From assembly GCF_007096635.1 (NCBI RefSeq), contig NZ_VKAA01000030.1, positions 1-50,632 of the forward strand: DNA of 50,632 nt, read 5' to 3'. Source of the DNA: Mycolicibacterium sp. 018/SC-01/001. Lineage in GTDB: Bacteria; Actinomycetota; Actinomycetes; Mycobacteriales; Mycobacteriaceae. The notes below the pieces were generated by a model. It did not search any database and was not told the DNA's origin. It was given only the letters and a program-made list of their open reading frames with translations. Positions within the stretch are counted from its first letter, which is position 1. Every line of letters starts with the position of its first letter. The translations under genes were made by a program, and so were the position numbers. This document shows, piece after piece, positions 16,636-24,183 of the stretch.

Positions 16636-16955
16636 CACCCTCCACCCTCACCCGGATGACGAAAGTCGAAGTCGTCGTCTCCGGTCAGGACGCCGCAGCG
16701 GTGCGCGACCTGATCGCCGGTGTCGGCGCGACCGGCTTCACCAGCCTGTCCGGAGTCTCCGGGCTCGGCCACCACGGATACCACCAGGGCCGGCTGCTGT
16801 TCAACCAGAAGGCCACGCTCGAATTGATCATCACCGTCGTCCCCGACGACAAGGTCGAGGCCCTGCTCGCCGGACTGCGCCGGCTCCTCGACTCCTCACC
16901 CGGCGTGCTGTTCGTGACCGAGACCTACGTCAGCCGCCCCGAGTACTTCAGCTGA
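16632..16955 (+). CDS. PII-like regulatory protein of the dab operon
   Basis: 107 aa from GTG 16632, overlapping the dabA stop by GTGA. Its beta-alpha-beta pattern fits the PII fold: KVEVVVSGQDAAAVRDLI, a short T-loop region (LSGVSGLGHHGYHQGR), then LELIITVVPDDKVEALLAGL and FVTETYV. It lacks the canonical GlnB uridylylation Tyr context and RGxxxxYRG loop, and looks more like the PII-like proteins found beside carbon or bicarbonate transporters. It probably senses a nucleotide or bicarbonate and gates DabAB. This is inference from fold and operon. Confidence 0.75.
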   Translation: MTPSTLTRMTKVEVVVSGQDAAAVRDLIAGVGATGFTSLSGVSGLGHHGYHQGRLLFNQKATLELIITVVPDDKVEALLAGLRRLLDSSPGVLFVTETYVSRPEYFS

Positions 16956-16979
16956 GAACCACGAAAGGAAACGAGTGAC

Positions 16980-17564
16980 ATGGCACAAGAGAACCGCGAC
17001 GCGACGACCACCTGGCAGAAGCTGAAGGCCGGCGTGCCGATGACCGAGGGCGGCCCGGTGGCGGCGGTGTTCCGCTGCGCAGACGCCGGCATCAGCAGTG
17101 AGAAGGTCTTCGGACAGGAGCCGGGCGCCCTTCTCGACGTCAGCACCTGGGGTCACACCGTCGACACCAGCGTGCTGGCCAGCCTCGAGTACGCGGTGGA
17201 GGCGCTCGACGTCCCGCTGATCGTGGTCCTCGGCCACGACGACTGCCCCGCGATGAACGCCGCGCTGCGGGCGTGGCAGCAGGCATCGTTGCCCGACGGT
17301 GCGATGCGCGCCGCCGTCGAGCATGCGCTGCTGTCGGTCGTGCGTCGCGGCGCGGCAGCCGATTCCGTGGAATCGGTGGCGTCGGCCCACATCGTCGAAA
17401 CCGGACTCGGCCTGACCCAGCGCTCCCCCGCACTGGCCCGCAAGGTCGACAACGGTGAGTGCGGCATCGTCTGCGCCACCGTGAACCCCGGCAGCGGGAA
17501 GATCCAGGTGCACGCGGCGCTCGGCGTCGAGGAGACGAACGGCGTTCTGGTGGAGATGGTCTGA
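16980..17564 (+). CDS. Beta-carbonic-anhydrase-like protein lacking the catalytic Arg
   Basis: 194 aa from ATG 16980 with AAAGGAA upstream, 24 bases after the PII-like gene. The beta-CA zinc ligands are present: Cys33 and Asp35 in FRCADAG, His86 and Cys89 in LGHDDC. The usual C-x-D-S-R motif reads C-A-D-A-G here, so the Arg that pairs with Asp is Gly37, and the Gly after the last Cys is Pro. It aligns with M. tuberculosis Rv3588c (recalled) around YAV..L.VPLIVVLGH. It may bind zinc and bicarbonate without normal turnover, perhaps as a sensor or DabAB accessory, or use an altered mechanism. Last gene of the operon. Confidence 0.8.
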   Translation: MAQENRDATTTWQKLKAGVPMTEGGPVAAVFRCADAGISSEKVFGQEPGALLDVSTWGHTVDTSVLASLEYAVEALDVPLIVVLGHDDCPAMNAALRAWQQASLPDGAMRAAVEHALLSVVRRGAAADSVESVASAHIVETGLGLTQRSPALARKVDNGECGIVCATVNPGSGKIQVHAALGVEETNGVLVEMV

Positions 17565-17589
17565 GCGGATCCGTCCCGAACGCGGATGG

Positions 17590-17958
17590 TCAGGGCAGGG
17601 CCGGGATGGCGGTCAGCACCGTCAGCGCGATCAAGGTCGCCCCGGCGCCCTGCCACGCCCACCACGACGGCGCCTCGCGGTGCACACGGGCTCCTCTGAG
17701 CAATGAGACTGCTGCGCCGACGAAGAAGATGACAGGGGCACCGACGGCGGCGCCGGCGCGTTGCGGGGCGCCGCAGGCCAGCGCGTCGACGGTCGATCCG
17801 GTGCAGGTGCTCATCCACAGCGATGCCGTGACGAGAAACAGCAGACCCGCCGCGACGAAACCGAGTCCGATGCGCACCGCGTCACGGATGCTCGGGTCGC
17901 CGATTCGATCAGTGAATCCGACGCCCGACCGGTGCTCGTGGCCCGACAGGTCCGTCAT
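17590..17958 (-). CDS. Small membrane protein, Rv3289c-like
   Basis: 122 aa from ATG 17958 with GGGAAG upstream. Three hydrophobic segments are visible: AVRIGLGFVAAGLLFLVTA, APVIFFVGAAVSLL and a C-terminal WWAWQGAGATLIALTVLTA. Two Cys (STC and ALACGAP) lie in the loop between the first two and could form a disulfide outside the membrane. Position and length agree with Rv3289c, which lies between usfY and lat in M. tuberculosis. Function is unknown. The end is 25 bases from the convergent end of the carbonic-anhydrase-like gene. Confidence 0.65.
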   Translation of the reverse strand: MTDLSGHEHRSGVGFTDRIGDPSIRDAVRIGLGFVAAGLLFLVTASLWMSTCTGSTVDALACGAPQRAGAAVGAPVIFFVGAAVSLLRGARVHREAPSWWAWQGAGATLIALTVLTAIPALP

Positions 17959-18026
17959 GCAACCGTGACTTCCCTGTGATCTGCGCCGGTAAACGCTCTG
18001 TCGGGCCCGAGTCATACGATCCGGTG

Positions 18027-18587
18027 GTGACGCGGAATCGATGGCGCTGGGCCGCCGCGCTCGGCGTCGCCGCGGGCCTCGGCGCACTGGCGTGGGGTGT
18101 GCCGCCGTGGTGGAGCCTGGCGATCGCGGCCGCCGCGCCGCTGCTACCGGGCTTTCTCGTGGCTGCCGTCGCGGGCGCCACCACGCCCGGCGCCCGAGAG
18201 GTCGATGCGCGAGACGAGATGTCGGGCACGGAGTTCGAGGATCACGTGGCCCGGATCGCCCGCTCGGTCGGCGTGCCGGTGATCATGACGCCGTTGTCGG
18301 GCGACTGGGGCGTCGACCTGATCGTCGGGCACCGGCCCGACCGACTGGCGGTGCAGTGCAAACGGCAGTCACGCCCGGTGGGCACGAGTGCGGTGCAGGA
18401 GGTGGTGGCCGGCGCACCGATGCAGGACTGCACCCGCACCATGGTGGTCACCAATCACCACTTCACCCCTGCTGCACGCAAACTCGCCGAACTGCACGGC
18501 TGCGAGCTGGTCGGTGCGGACGAGTTGCCCCGGCTCCGGTCGACGATCCGCCGACTCACCCGGCCGATCGAACCGACATCGACCTGA
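18027..18587 (+). CDS. Membrane-anchored Mrr-like restriction endonuclease-fold protein
   Basis: 186 aa from GTG 18027. Two hydrophobic segments lie within residues ~5-50 (WAAALGVAAGLGALAWG and a following AAAAPLLPGFLVAAVAG). From ~65 to the end is an Mrr_cat-type nuclease fold: MSGTEFEDHVARIARSVG, then GDWGVDLIVG with the catalytic Asp, LAVQCKRQ with the QxK catalytic pair, and MVVTNHHFTPAARKLAELHGCEL. Such fusions occur in many actinobacteria; some Mrr proteins cleave modified DNA, but the target here is unknown. The last 32 bases overlap the 3' end of lat on the other strand. Confidence 0.75.
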   Translation: MTRNRWRWAAALGVAAGLGALAWGVPPWWSLAIAAAAPLLPGFLVAAVAGATTPGAREVDARDEMSGTEFEDHVARIARSVGVPVIMTPLSGDWGVDLIVGHRPDRLAVQCKRQSRPVGTSAVQEVVAGAPMQDCTRTMVVTNHHFTPAARKLAELHGCELVGADELPRLRSTIRRLTRPIEPTST

Positions 18588-19908
18588 GCACCGCGCACAC
18601 CGCGTCGATCGCGCCGTCGATCTCCTCGCGCGACACGGTCAGCGCCGGCCGGAACCGGACGCTGTCGGTGCCGCATCCGAGCATGATCACCCCGGCCTCC
18701 CAGAGCCGGGCGACCAACATGTCGCGCTGGGCCGGACCCGGCATGCTGAACGCGCACATGAGCCCGCGGCCGCGCACGTCGCGCACCAGGGACGGGAACT
18801 CGGCGGCCACCTCACGGAGCCGCTCGAGAAGGTAGCGACCGGCATCGGCGGCGCGGTCGAAGAGCTCGTCGTCCTCGATGACCTCGAGGATGCGACGCGA
18901 CCGGACCATGTCCGCGAGGTTGCCCCCCCACGTGGAATTGATCCGCGAGCTCACCGCGAACACGTTGTCGGCCACCTCGTCGACCCGGCCGCCGGCCATG
19001 ATTCCGCACACCTGCGTCTTCTTGCCGAATGCCACCACATCCGGCTGTACTCCCAATTGCTGGTACGCCCAGGCCGTTCCGGTGATCCCGCAGCCGGTCT
19101 GCACTTCGTCGAAGATGAACAGCGCGTCGAACTCCTCGCACAGCTCGCGCATCGCGGCGAAGAACTGCGGCCGGATGTGGCGGTCGCCGCCCTCCCCCTG
19201 GATCGGCTCGGCGATGAAACACGCGATGTCGTGCGGTGCCGCCTCGAACGCGGCGCGAGCCTGCCGCAGCGATTCCGCTTCCAGCGCCTCGACATCGGCT
19301 CCGGCGCGCAGATAGGGCGCGTCGATGCGCGGCCAGTCGAACTTGGGGAAGCGGGCGACCTTGTTCGGATCGGTGTTCGTCAGCGACATCGTGTAGCCGC
19401 TGCGGCCGTGGAACGCGCCGCGCAGATGCAGCACCTTGGTGCCCGATTCCGGGTCTCGGCCGTGCGCCTCGTTGTGCCGGCTCTTCCAATCGAAGGCCAC
19501 CTTGAGCGCGTTCTCGACGGCCAGCGCACCGCCGTCGACGAAGAACAGGTGCGGCAGCGCCGGGTCGCCGAGCACGCGGGCGAACGTCTCCACGAACCGC
19601 GCCATCGGGACGCTGTAGACATCGGAGTTGCTCGGCTTGTTCAGCGCGGCCGCGGTCAGCTCCGCGCGGAACTGCTCGTCGTGCGCCAACGCCGGATGGT
19701 TCATGCCCAGCGCCGACGACGCGAAGAACGTGAACATGTCGAGGTAGCCGCGCCCCGTCCGGGCGTCGATCAGATACGACCCGTGCGAGCGCTCGACATC
19801 GAGCACCAGGTCGAGCCCGTCGGCCAGGATGCTGCGGGCGAGCACCGGGCGGACGTCATCGGGGGTGATGCGGGATGCGACAGCAGGAGCCGCCAGAACG
19901 TCGGTCAT
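18556..19908 (-). CDS. lat: L-lysine 6-transaminase
   Basis: 450 aa from ATG 19908 (M. tuberculosis Lat, Rv3290c, is 449 aa). Class III PLP aminotransferase features: AEPIQGEGGD, FIFDEVQTGCG, and VVAFGKKTQVCG containing the PLP lysine, with STWGGN further on. It moves the epsilon-amino group of L-lysine to 2-oxoglutarate; the semialdehyde product cyclises to piperideine-6-carboxylate, the substrate of the Pcd encoded at 25413. In mycobacteria lat is strongly induced in stationary phase and starvation and is linked to LrpA. The start is placed at 19908 because a TATAGT lies 6 bases upstream, suggesting leaderless translation. Confidence 0.95.
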   Translation of the reverse strand: MTDVLAAPAVASRITPDDVRPVLARSILADGLDLVLDVERSHGSYLIDARTGRGYLDMFTFFASSALGMNHPALAHDEQFRAELTAAALNKPSNSDVYSVPMARFVETFARVLGDPALPHLFFVDGGALAVENALKVAFDWKSRHNEAHGRDPESGTKVLHLRGAFHGRSGYTMSLTNTDPNKVARFPKFDWPRIDAPYLRAGADVEALEAESLRQARAAFEAAPHDIACFIAEPIQGEGGDRHIRPQFFAAMRELCEEFDALFIFDEVQTGCGITGTAWAYQQLGVQPDVVAFGKKTQVCGIMAGGRVDEVADNVFAVSSRINSTWGGNLADMVRSRRILEVIEDDELFDRAADAGRYLLERLREVAAEFPSLVRDVRGRGLMCAFSMPGPAQRDMLVARLWEAGVIMLGCGTDSVRFRPALTVSREEIDGAIDAVCAVLRSMSVRSAG

Positions 19909-19914
19909 TGGCCG

Positions 19915-19920
19915 ACTATA
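19915..19920 (-). promoter_or_regulatory. -10 element of lat, leaderless arrangement
   Basis: TATAGT on the minus strand ends 6 bases before the lat ATG (TATAGT-CGGCCA-ATG), which would put the transcription start at the start codon. No clear -35 is seen at 17 bases. lrpA has the same arrangement. Confidence 0.45.
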
Positions 19921-19976
19921 GCGCAAAAATTCCGTAAAAAGTGCCTCGATATACGAAAGTTTCCCGTCAACTCGGA

Positions 19977-21386
19977 CTAGATGTGGCTCTTTTCCGGATC
20001 GAGCGCGTCCTCGGCGGCTCGCCGCCGCAGATCGATGGTCCGGCCGAGTTGGCGTGCCAACCCGGGATGCTGCTGCACCACCGGCGCGACGATGTGACGC
20101 GGAATCGACAGCACGGTCGTCTCGACAACCGCCACCGCGCCCGTCAGGACGCGCTGCCGTGTCAAGGCTGTGGCCCCGATGAAGTCACCGGCCTCGACCA
20201 GTCCGATGGGGACGGACGCGCCGTCCCGCGCCGTCGCCGTCAGCTGCAACTCGCCGTCGAGGACGAATGCGATGGCCTCCGGGATCGACCCGGCGGCCTG
20301 CACGATCTCCCCCTCGGCGTATGACAGGAGCCGACCGGCCTCGACCATCGCGGCCGCGGTCTGGTCGTCGAGCCCGAGCCGCGTACCGATCCGCATCGCC
20401 TGCGCACTCATGTGCGGGGCCACGTCGTCCTGCGGTTCCACGTCGTCGAGTCGGACGCCGGCCCGTCGCGCCGCGTACCACACCCTGTGCAGGAGAATGT
20501 TTTTCGCCGCGGACTCCTCGGCGGGACCGATCACCGGAACGGACACCCGATACTCCCCGGCACCGAGAACGCTCACCCGCGCCGGGAGGTCGGCGGCCTT
20601 GAACGGCAGCGCCTCGGCCACCGCGCGCAGCATCTCGACGACCGTGGCCGGGCGGTCGGCCGGGCTGAAGGCCAACGTCGCCGTCGCCTGGAACGCGGCG
20701 CCCGTGACCCGGCTCAGGTTCGTGAACGAACCGGTGGCCAGCGACGCGTTCGGCACGATCTTGATGCCGTTGCCGGTGTCGATGTGCACCGACCGCCAGT
20801 TCACCTCCAGGACACGGCCGCGCGCCTCCGAGGTGTCGAGCCAGTCGCCGATGCGGAACGGCTGCTCGAAGAGCAGGAACAGGCCCGCAATGACGGGGCC
20901 GACGGCCGACTGCACGGCCAGACCGATGACGATCGAGGTGACACCGACCGCGGCGAACAGGCCCCCGACGTCGGTGCCCCACACCCAGGAGAAGAGCAGC
21001 CCCAGCCCGATCACGATGACGACGAGTCGCCCGAGGTCGATGAAGATGGTCGGCAGCCGTTCCCGCCAGCTCCCCGGCCGCGCTTCGCCGAAGAGCGCCG
21101 CGTTGGCACCCGAGAGCGCGAAGAGGATCACGAGGAAGCCGAACACCGTCGCCGCGATGCGCGGCCAGGTGGCCTCGACGTCGGAGTCGTTGAGTTGGTC
21201 GGTCAGGATGTACAGCGCCAGCGCCGGCAGAACCGCATTGCGCAGCAACAGGACCGGACGGGCGTAGCTGCTGCCGCGGCGCGACAGCCACTGATACACC
21301 TCGGTGAGGATCAGCAGGGCGACCGGCAGCGCCACGACGACCGCCAGCGTCGGCCAGAACCAGGGCTGCGACGTCAGCGCGGTCAC
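19977..21386 (-). CDS. MscS mechanosensitive channel with C-terminal cyclic-nucleotide-binding-like domain
   Basis: 469 aa from GTG 21386, overlapping the cyclase gene by GTGA. Four hydrophobic helices precede the MscS pore helix (GVTSIVIGLAVQSAVGPVIAGLFLLFEQPFRIGDW), followed by the MscS beta domain (VNWRSVHIDTGNGIKIVPNASL). Residues ~345-455 form a cNMP-binding-like domain (GRLLSYAEGEIVQ, FVLDGELQLTA, VEAGDFIGATAL). The phosphate-binding cassette lacks the typical FGE...R pattern, so cyclic nucleotide binding is uncertain. It resembles M. tuberculosis Rv2434c, which is also next to a cyclase. An osmotically gated channel tuned by a ligand is the likely role. Confidence 0.85.
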   Translation of the reverse strand: MTALTSQPWFWPTLAVVVALPVALLILTEVYQWLSRRGSSYARPVLLLRNAVLPALALYILTDQLNDSDVEATWPRIAATVFGFLVILFALSGANAALFGEARPGSWRERLPTIFIDLGRLVVIVIGLGLLFSWVWGTDVGGLFAAVGVTSIVIGLAVQSAVGPVIAGLFLLFEQPFRIGDWLDTSEARGRVLEVNWRSVHIDTGNGIKIVPNASLATGSFTNLSRVTGAAFQATATLAFSPADRPATVVEMLRAVAEALPFKAADLPARVSVLGAGEYRVSVPVIGPAEESAAKNILLHRVWYAARRAGVRLDDVEPQDDVAPHMSAQAMRIGTRLGLDDQTAAAMVEAGRLLSYAEGEIVQAAGSIPEAIAFVLDGELQLTATARDGASVPIGLVEAGDFIGATALTRQRVLTGAVAVVETTVLSIPRHIVAPVVQQHPGLARQLGRTIDLRRRAAEDALDPEKSHI

Positions 21387-23518
21387 GCCGACCTCGCCGG
21401 AATGCGCAGCGACCAGACGGGTTCGTCTCCGTCGGGCCCGGCCACCGTGCCCTCTTCGGTGAATGTGTACAGCGCCGTCAGATTCGCGTGCACCCGGTCG
21501 CTGACGAAGATCCCGGGTCGATCCGTCGCGGCGTGCACCCGATGAGCCAGATCCACCGCCTCGCCCCACAGGTCGTAGATCCTCGTGCGCTGGCCGATCA
21601 CGCCGCTGGAGACCTGCCCGCTGTCGATGCCGATGCGCAGGGCCAGCTCCGCATCGTGCTGATCGTTGAACACTTTGACCACCTCGACGAGATCGACGGC
21701 GAACGCGGCCGTGCGGCTGGCGTGGTCGACGCGGGGCACCACGAGCCCACAGGTGGCCAGGAATCCGTTGTGCAGGTTGCGCACCCGTTCGATGCCGTGC
21801 CGCTCGGCAGCGGCGTCGAACGCCTCGATGAGGTCGTTGAGGCTGCGAACGGACTCCTCCGCCGAGAGCGCACGCGCGAAATCCTGGAAGTGCAACAGCT
21901 CGGCGTAGATCACCGAGACGTCACGGTGGTCACCGCCGATGGTCTGCTCACCCTGCCGGAATCGCTGCGCGACCGTCTCGGGCATCAGCGTGGCCAGCAA
22001 ATCGTCGATCTCACGGCGCTGTTCCTCGATGAGCTCCTGCTTGGTGCGCAGACTCTCCGACATGTCGTTGAATTCTGCTGCCAGATCACCGAATTCGTCC
22101 TTTGTGGTGACCGGGACGCTGATCCCGACCTCGCCGCTGCGGACCCTGCGCACCGCGTCGGCGATGCGTGCGACCGGACGGGTCAGCATGCGGCTCAGCA
22201 GAAGCGCGAGGATGCAGACGACGAGCACGATCGTCGCCGTGGACAGAGCGATGTTGCGGGCGAACGTGTTGACCGGCGCCAGCGCCTCGTCCTCGTCGAT
22301 CTTGGCGACCAGCACCCAGTCCAGGCCCGGGATGTCGAGCGGCATGTACGACACCAGCGACGGCGGACCGATGTAGTCGTTGTCGGTCACGACGCCGGAC
22401 TCGCCCTCGAGGGCGCGATCGACGGCGACGGTGTTGACGGGTTGCAGCAGCGTGCTGCCCTGAACGGCCACCTCACGTTCGGCCACGTCGGTGGGTGTGC
22501 CGTTGTCGACGACCTCGCCGACGAAGGCCTGCGGATCGGTCAACAGGCGGCGCGACACCGACCGCATCAACTTGTCGGGGCCGGCGAGGTAGGTCTCGCC
22601 TGTCGCGCCCAGGCCGTCGGCTTCCCAGCCGCGGTTGCCGGTCATCACGTCGTTGATGCCGTCGATGGACATCTGCAGCGCGAGCACGCCCTGGATCGCG
22701 CCGCCGTCACCGATCGGCGAGAGCACCCACAGCGTCGGCTTGTCATAGGCCGGCGGGTAGCGCTCGAAGTCCGTGATGAACGTCTGGTCCACCGAGGTCG
22801 CCTGCAGCGCCTTGCGGTAACCGTCGGCCACCAGGGACGCCTTGTAGGGCCCGGTGAACAGGTTGGTGCCGAGATCGGCGCCCTTGTACGCGGTGTAGAC
22901 GACGTTGCCCGAGGTGTCGATCAACAGCGAGTCCTCGAACGCGAACCGCGTCGTGAGGTCGGCGAAGAAGCGCTGATAGCGATCGTTGGTCTCAGACCAG
23001 GCATTGGGCGGCCCCGCCGCACGGAGCGTGAGGGCCTTGTCGAAGTCGCCGCCCGCCGGCACCGTGTAGGCGTTCTGCAGCGCCACGGCGGCATTGCCGG
23101 TGGGCACGAACAACGTCGGGTCTGTCGGCTGGCCGGAGCGCTTGGCCAGTTCGGGCGCGAACACGGTGTCGTAGTAGCGGCGCACGGCGTCGCGCTCCTG
23201 CGGCGACGGCGGCGTCGCGTCGAGCTCGCGGTAAGCAGCCGCGAAATCCCGGGTGGCGTTGACCGTCGTCGAACCGTGCGTGACGATCGACGCGGCGTCG
23301 GTGACGGTGCGGAAGTACTGGGTGATCTCACGCGCCCGCGATTCCCGCAACTGGGTCATGTTCGCGAACTCGGCATTTCGCAGGGAGTCGGTGCCGGAGA
23401 CGTACCCGATAGACCCCGTCACCAACACCGACAGCACGCTGACGAGCAACAGGGCAATCAGCACCTTGGATTGGACACCGAGCGCCACTCGCCCCGCACG
23501 TCTCCTGAGCAGGCTCAT
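21383..23518 (-). CDS. Sensor membrane protein with degenerate class III nucleotide cyclase domain (Rv2435c-like)
   Basis: 711 aa. N-terminal membrane helix (~18-40), a large extracytoplasmic Cache-like sensor (~45-395), a second helix near 400-425 (LSTATIVLVVCILALLLS), a HAMP domain (SRMLTRPVARIADAVRRVRSGE), then a class III cyclase homology domain from ~530. Catalytic positions have changed: the first metal Asp is Glu540 (IYAELLHF), the second is Asn584 (LHNGFLA), and the transition-state Asn is Asp656 (VDLAHR), while Arg660 and the YDLWG Asp remain. Normal cAMP synthesis is therefore doubtful. It may signal conformationally to the co-translated MscS-cNMP protein. A good Shine-Dalgarno (GGGAGGG) precedes the ATG. 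Confidence 0.85.
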   Translation of the reverse strand: MSLLRRRAGRVALGVQSKVLIALLLVSVLSVLVTGSIGYVSGTDSLRNAEFANMTQLRESRAREITQYFRTVTDAASIVTHGSTTVNATRDFAAAYRELDATPPSPQERDAVRRYYDTVFAPELAKRSGQPTDPTLFVPTGNAAVALQNAYTVPAGGDFDKALTLRAAGPPNAWSETNDRYQRFFADLTTRFAFEDSLLIDTSGNVVYTAYKGADLGTNLFTGPYKASLVADGYRKALQATSVDQTFITDFERYPPAYDKPTLWVLSPIGDGGAIQGVLALQMSIDGINDVMTGNRGWEADGLGATGETYLAGPDKLMRSVSRRLLTDPQAFVGEVVDNGTPTDVAEREVAVQGSTLLQPVNTVAVDRALEGESGVVTDNDYIGPPSLVSYMPLDIPGLDWVLVAKIDEDEALAPVNTFARNIALSTATIVLVVCILALLLSRMLTRPVARIADAVRRVRSGEVGISVPVTTKDEFGDLAAEFNDMSESLRTKQELIEEQRREIDDLLATLMPETVAQRFRQGEQTIGGDHRDVSVIYAELLHFQDFARALSAEESVRSLNDLIEAFDAAAERHGIERVRNLHNGFLATCGLVVPRVDHASRTAAFAVDLVEVVKVFNDQHDAELALRIGIDSGQVSSGVIGQRTRIYDLWGEAVDLAHRVHAATDRPGIFVSDRVHANLTALYTFTEEGTVAGPDGDEPVWSLRIPARSA

Positions 23519-23689
23519 TCGGCCGACCCTCCCGTTCCATCAGGTGGCTACTGTGGCACGAGGCAAACACCGGAACCCGGATCGTTATCGAACCGAGCCG
23601 GACGGGGGCGAGAGTTCGATCTCCCGAGATTCCGAAGAATCGACAATTCTGATCTTGAATTTTTCGACCAAACCGGTCCAATTCAGGAA

Positions 23690-24160
23690 CTACTCCGGCA
23701 CGGAGCGCCGATCGCTGTAAAATTTATGTAGGATAATCGTGCTGCGGGTCTTGACGTCGGCCGCGGTCCTGATGCGTTGCAGCAAGCCTTCCAGCGCCCG
23801 AGCCGACTTCACATGGACCAGCAGCACGTAGTTGTCGTCACCGGCCACCGAATAGCACGCCTCGATCTCCGAGATGTGTTCCAGTCGGGCGGGGGCGTCA
23901 TCGGGTTGCGATGGGTCGAGAGGGGTGATGGCGACGAACGCCGACAACATGTCGCCGACCGCCTCGGGATTGATCCGGGCGGTGTACCCGGTGACCACGC
24001 CCCGCGATTCGAGCCGACGCACCCGCGACTGCACCGCCGACACCGACAGGCCCGCCGTCGCGGCCAGATGCGCCAGGGTGGCGCGCCCGTCAGCGACGAG
24101 TTCGCGCACCAGCACGCGATCGATCTCGTCGAGCGGCTGGCATTCGTCGGGACCGGTCAT
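23690..24160 (-). CDS. lrpA: Lrp/AsnC family regulator LrpA
   Basis: 156 aa, about the size of M. tuberculosis LrpA (Rv3291c). The HTH is at residues ~10-55 (LDEIDRVLVRELVADGRATL, then SVSAVQSRVRRLESRGVV) and the RAM effector domain follows (SAFVAITPLDPSQ, CYSVAGDDNYVLLVHVKS, KTRSTIILHKFYSDR). LrpA binds amino acids including lysine and controls lat in mycobacteria. The start is only 23 bases from the divergent hglS-like start, so the two genes share or overlap promoters. Here lrpA is separated from lat by the cyclase-channel operon. Confidence 0.93.
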   Translation of the reverse strand: MTGPDECQPLDEIDRVLVRELVADGRATLAHLAATAGLSVSAVQSRVRRLESRGVVTGYTARINPEAVGDMLSAFVAITPLDPSQPDDAPARLEHISEIEACYSVAGDDNYVLLVHVKSARALEGLLQRIRTAADVKTRSTIILHKFYSDRRSVPE

Positions 24161-24166
24161 GGCCGC

Positions 24167-24172
24167 ACTGTA
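24167..24172 (-). promoter_or_regulatory. -10 element of lrpA, leaderless arrangement
   Basis: On the minus strand TACAGT (TAnnnT) ends 6 bases before the lrpA ATG (TACAGT-GCGGCC-ATG), the same geometry as lat. No room exists for a Shine-Dalgarno leader if this -10 is used. Confidence 0.4.
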
Positions 24173-24183
24173 TCGGAGGACCC

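Noticed and set aside
14884..16638. 584-codon minus-strand reading frame opposite dabA
   Set aside because: Antisense to a complete DabA gene with intact zinc ligands; the composition is that of a GC-driven shadow.
23628..23641. GATTC-CGAA-GAATC hairpin upstream of the cyclase gene
   Set aside because: Short stem; no supporting promoter or second copy.
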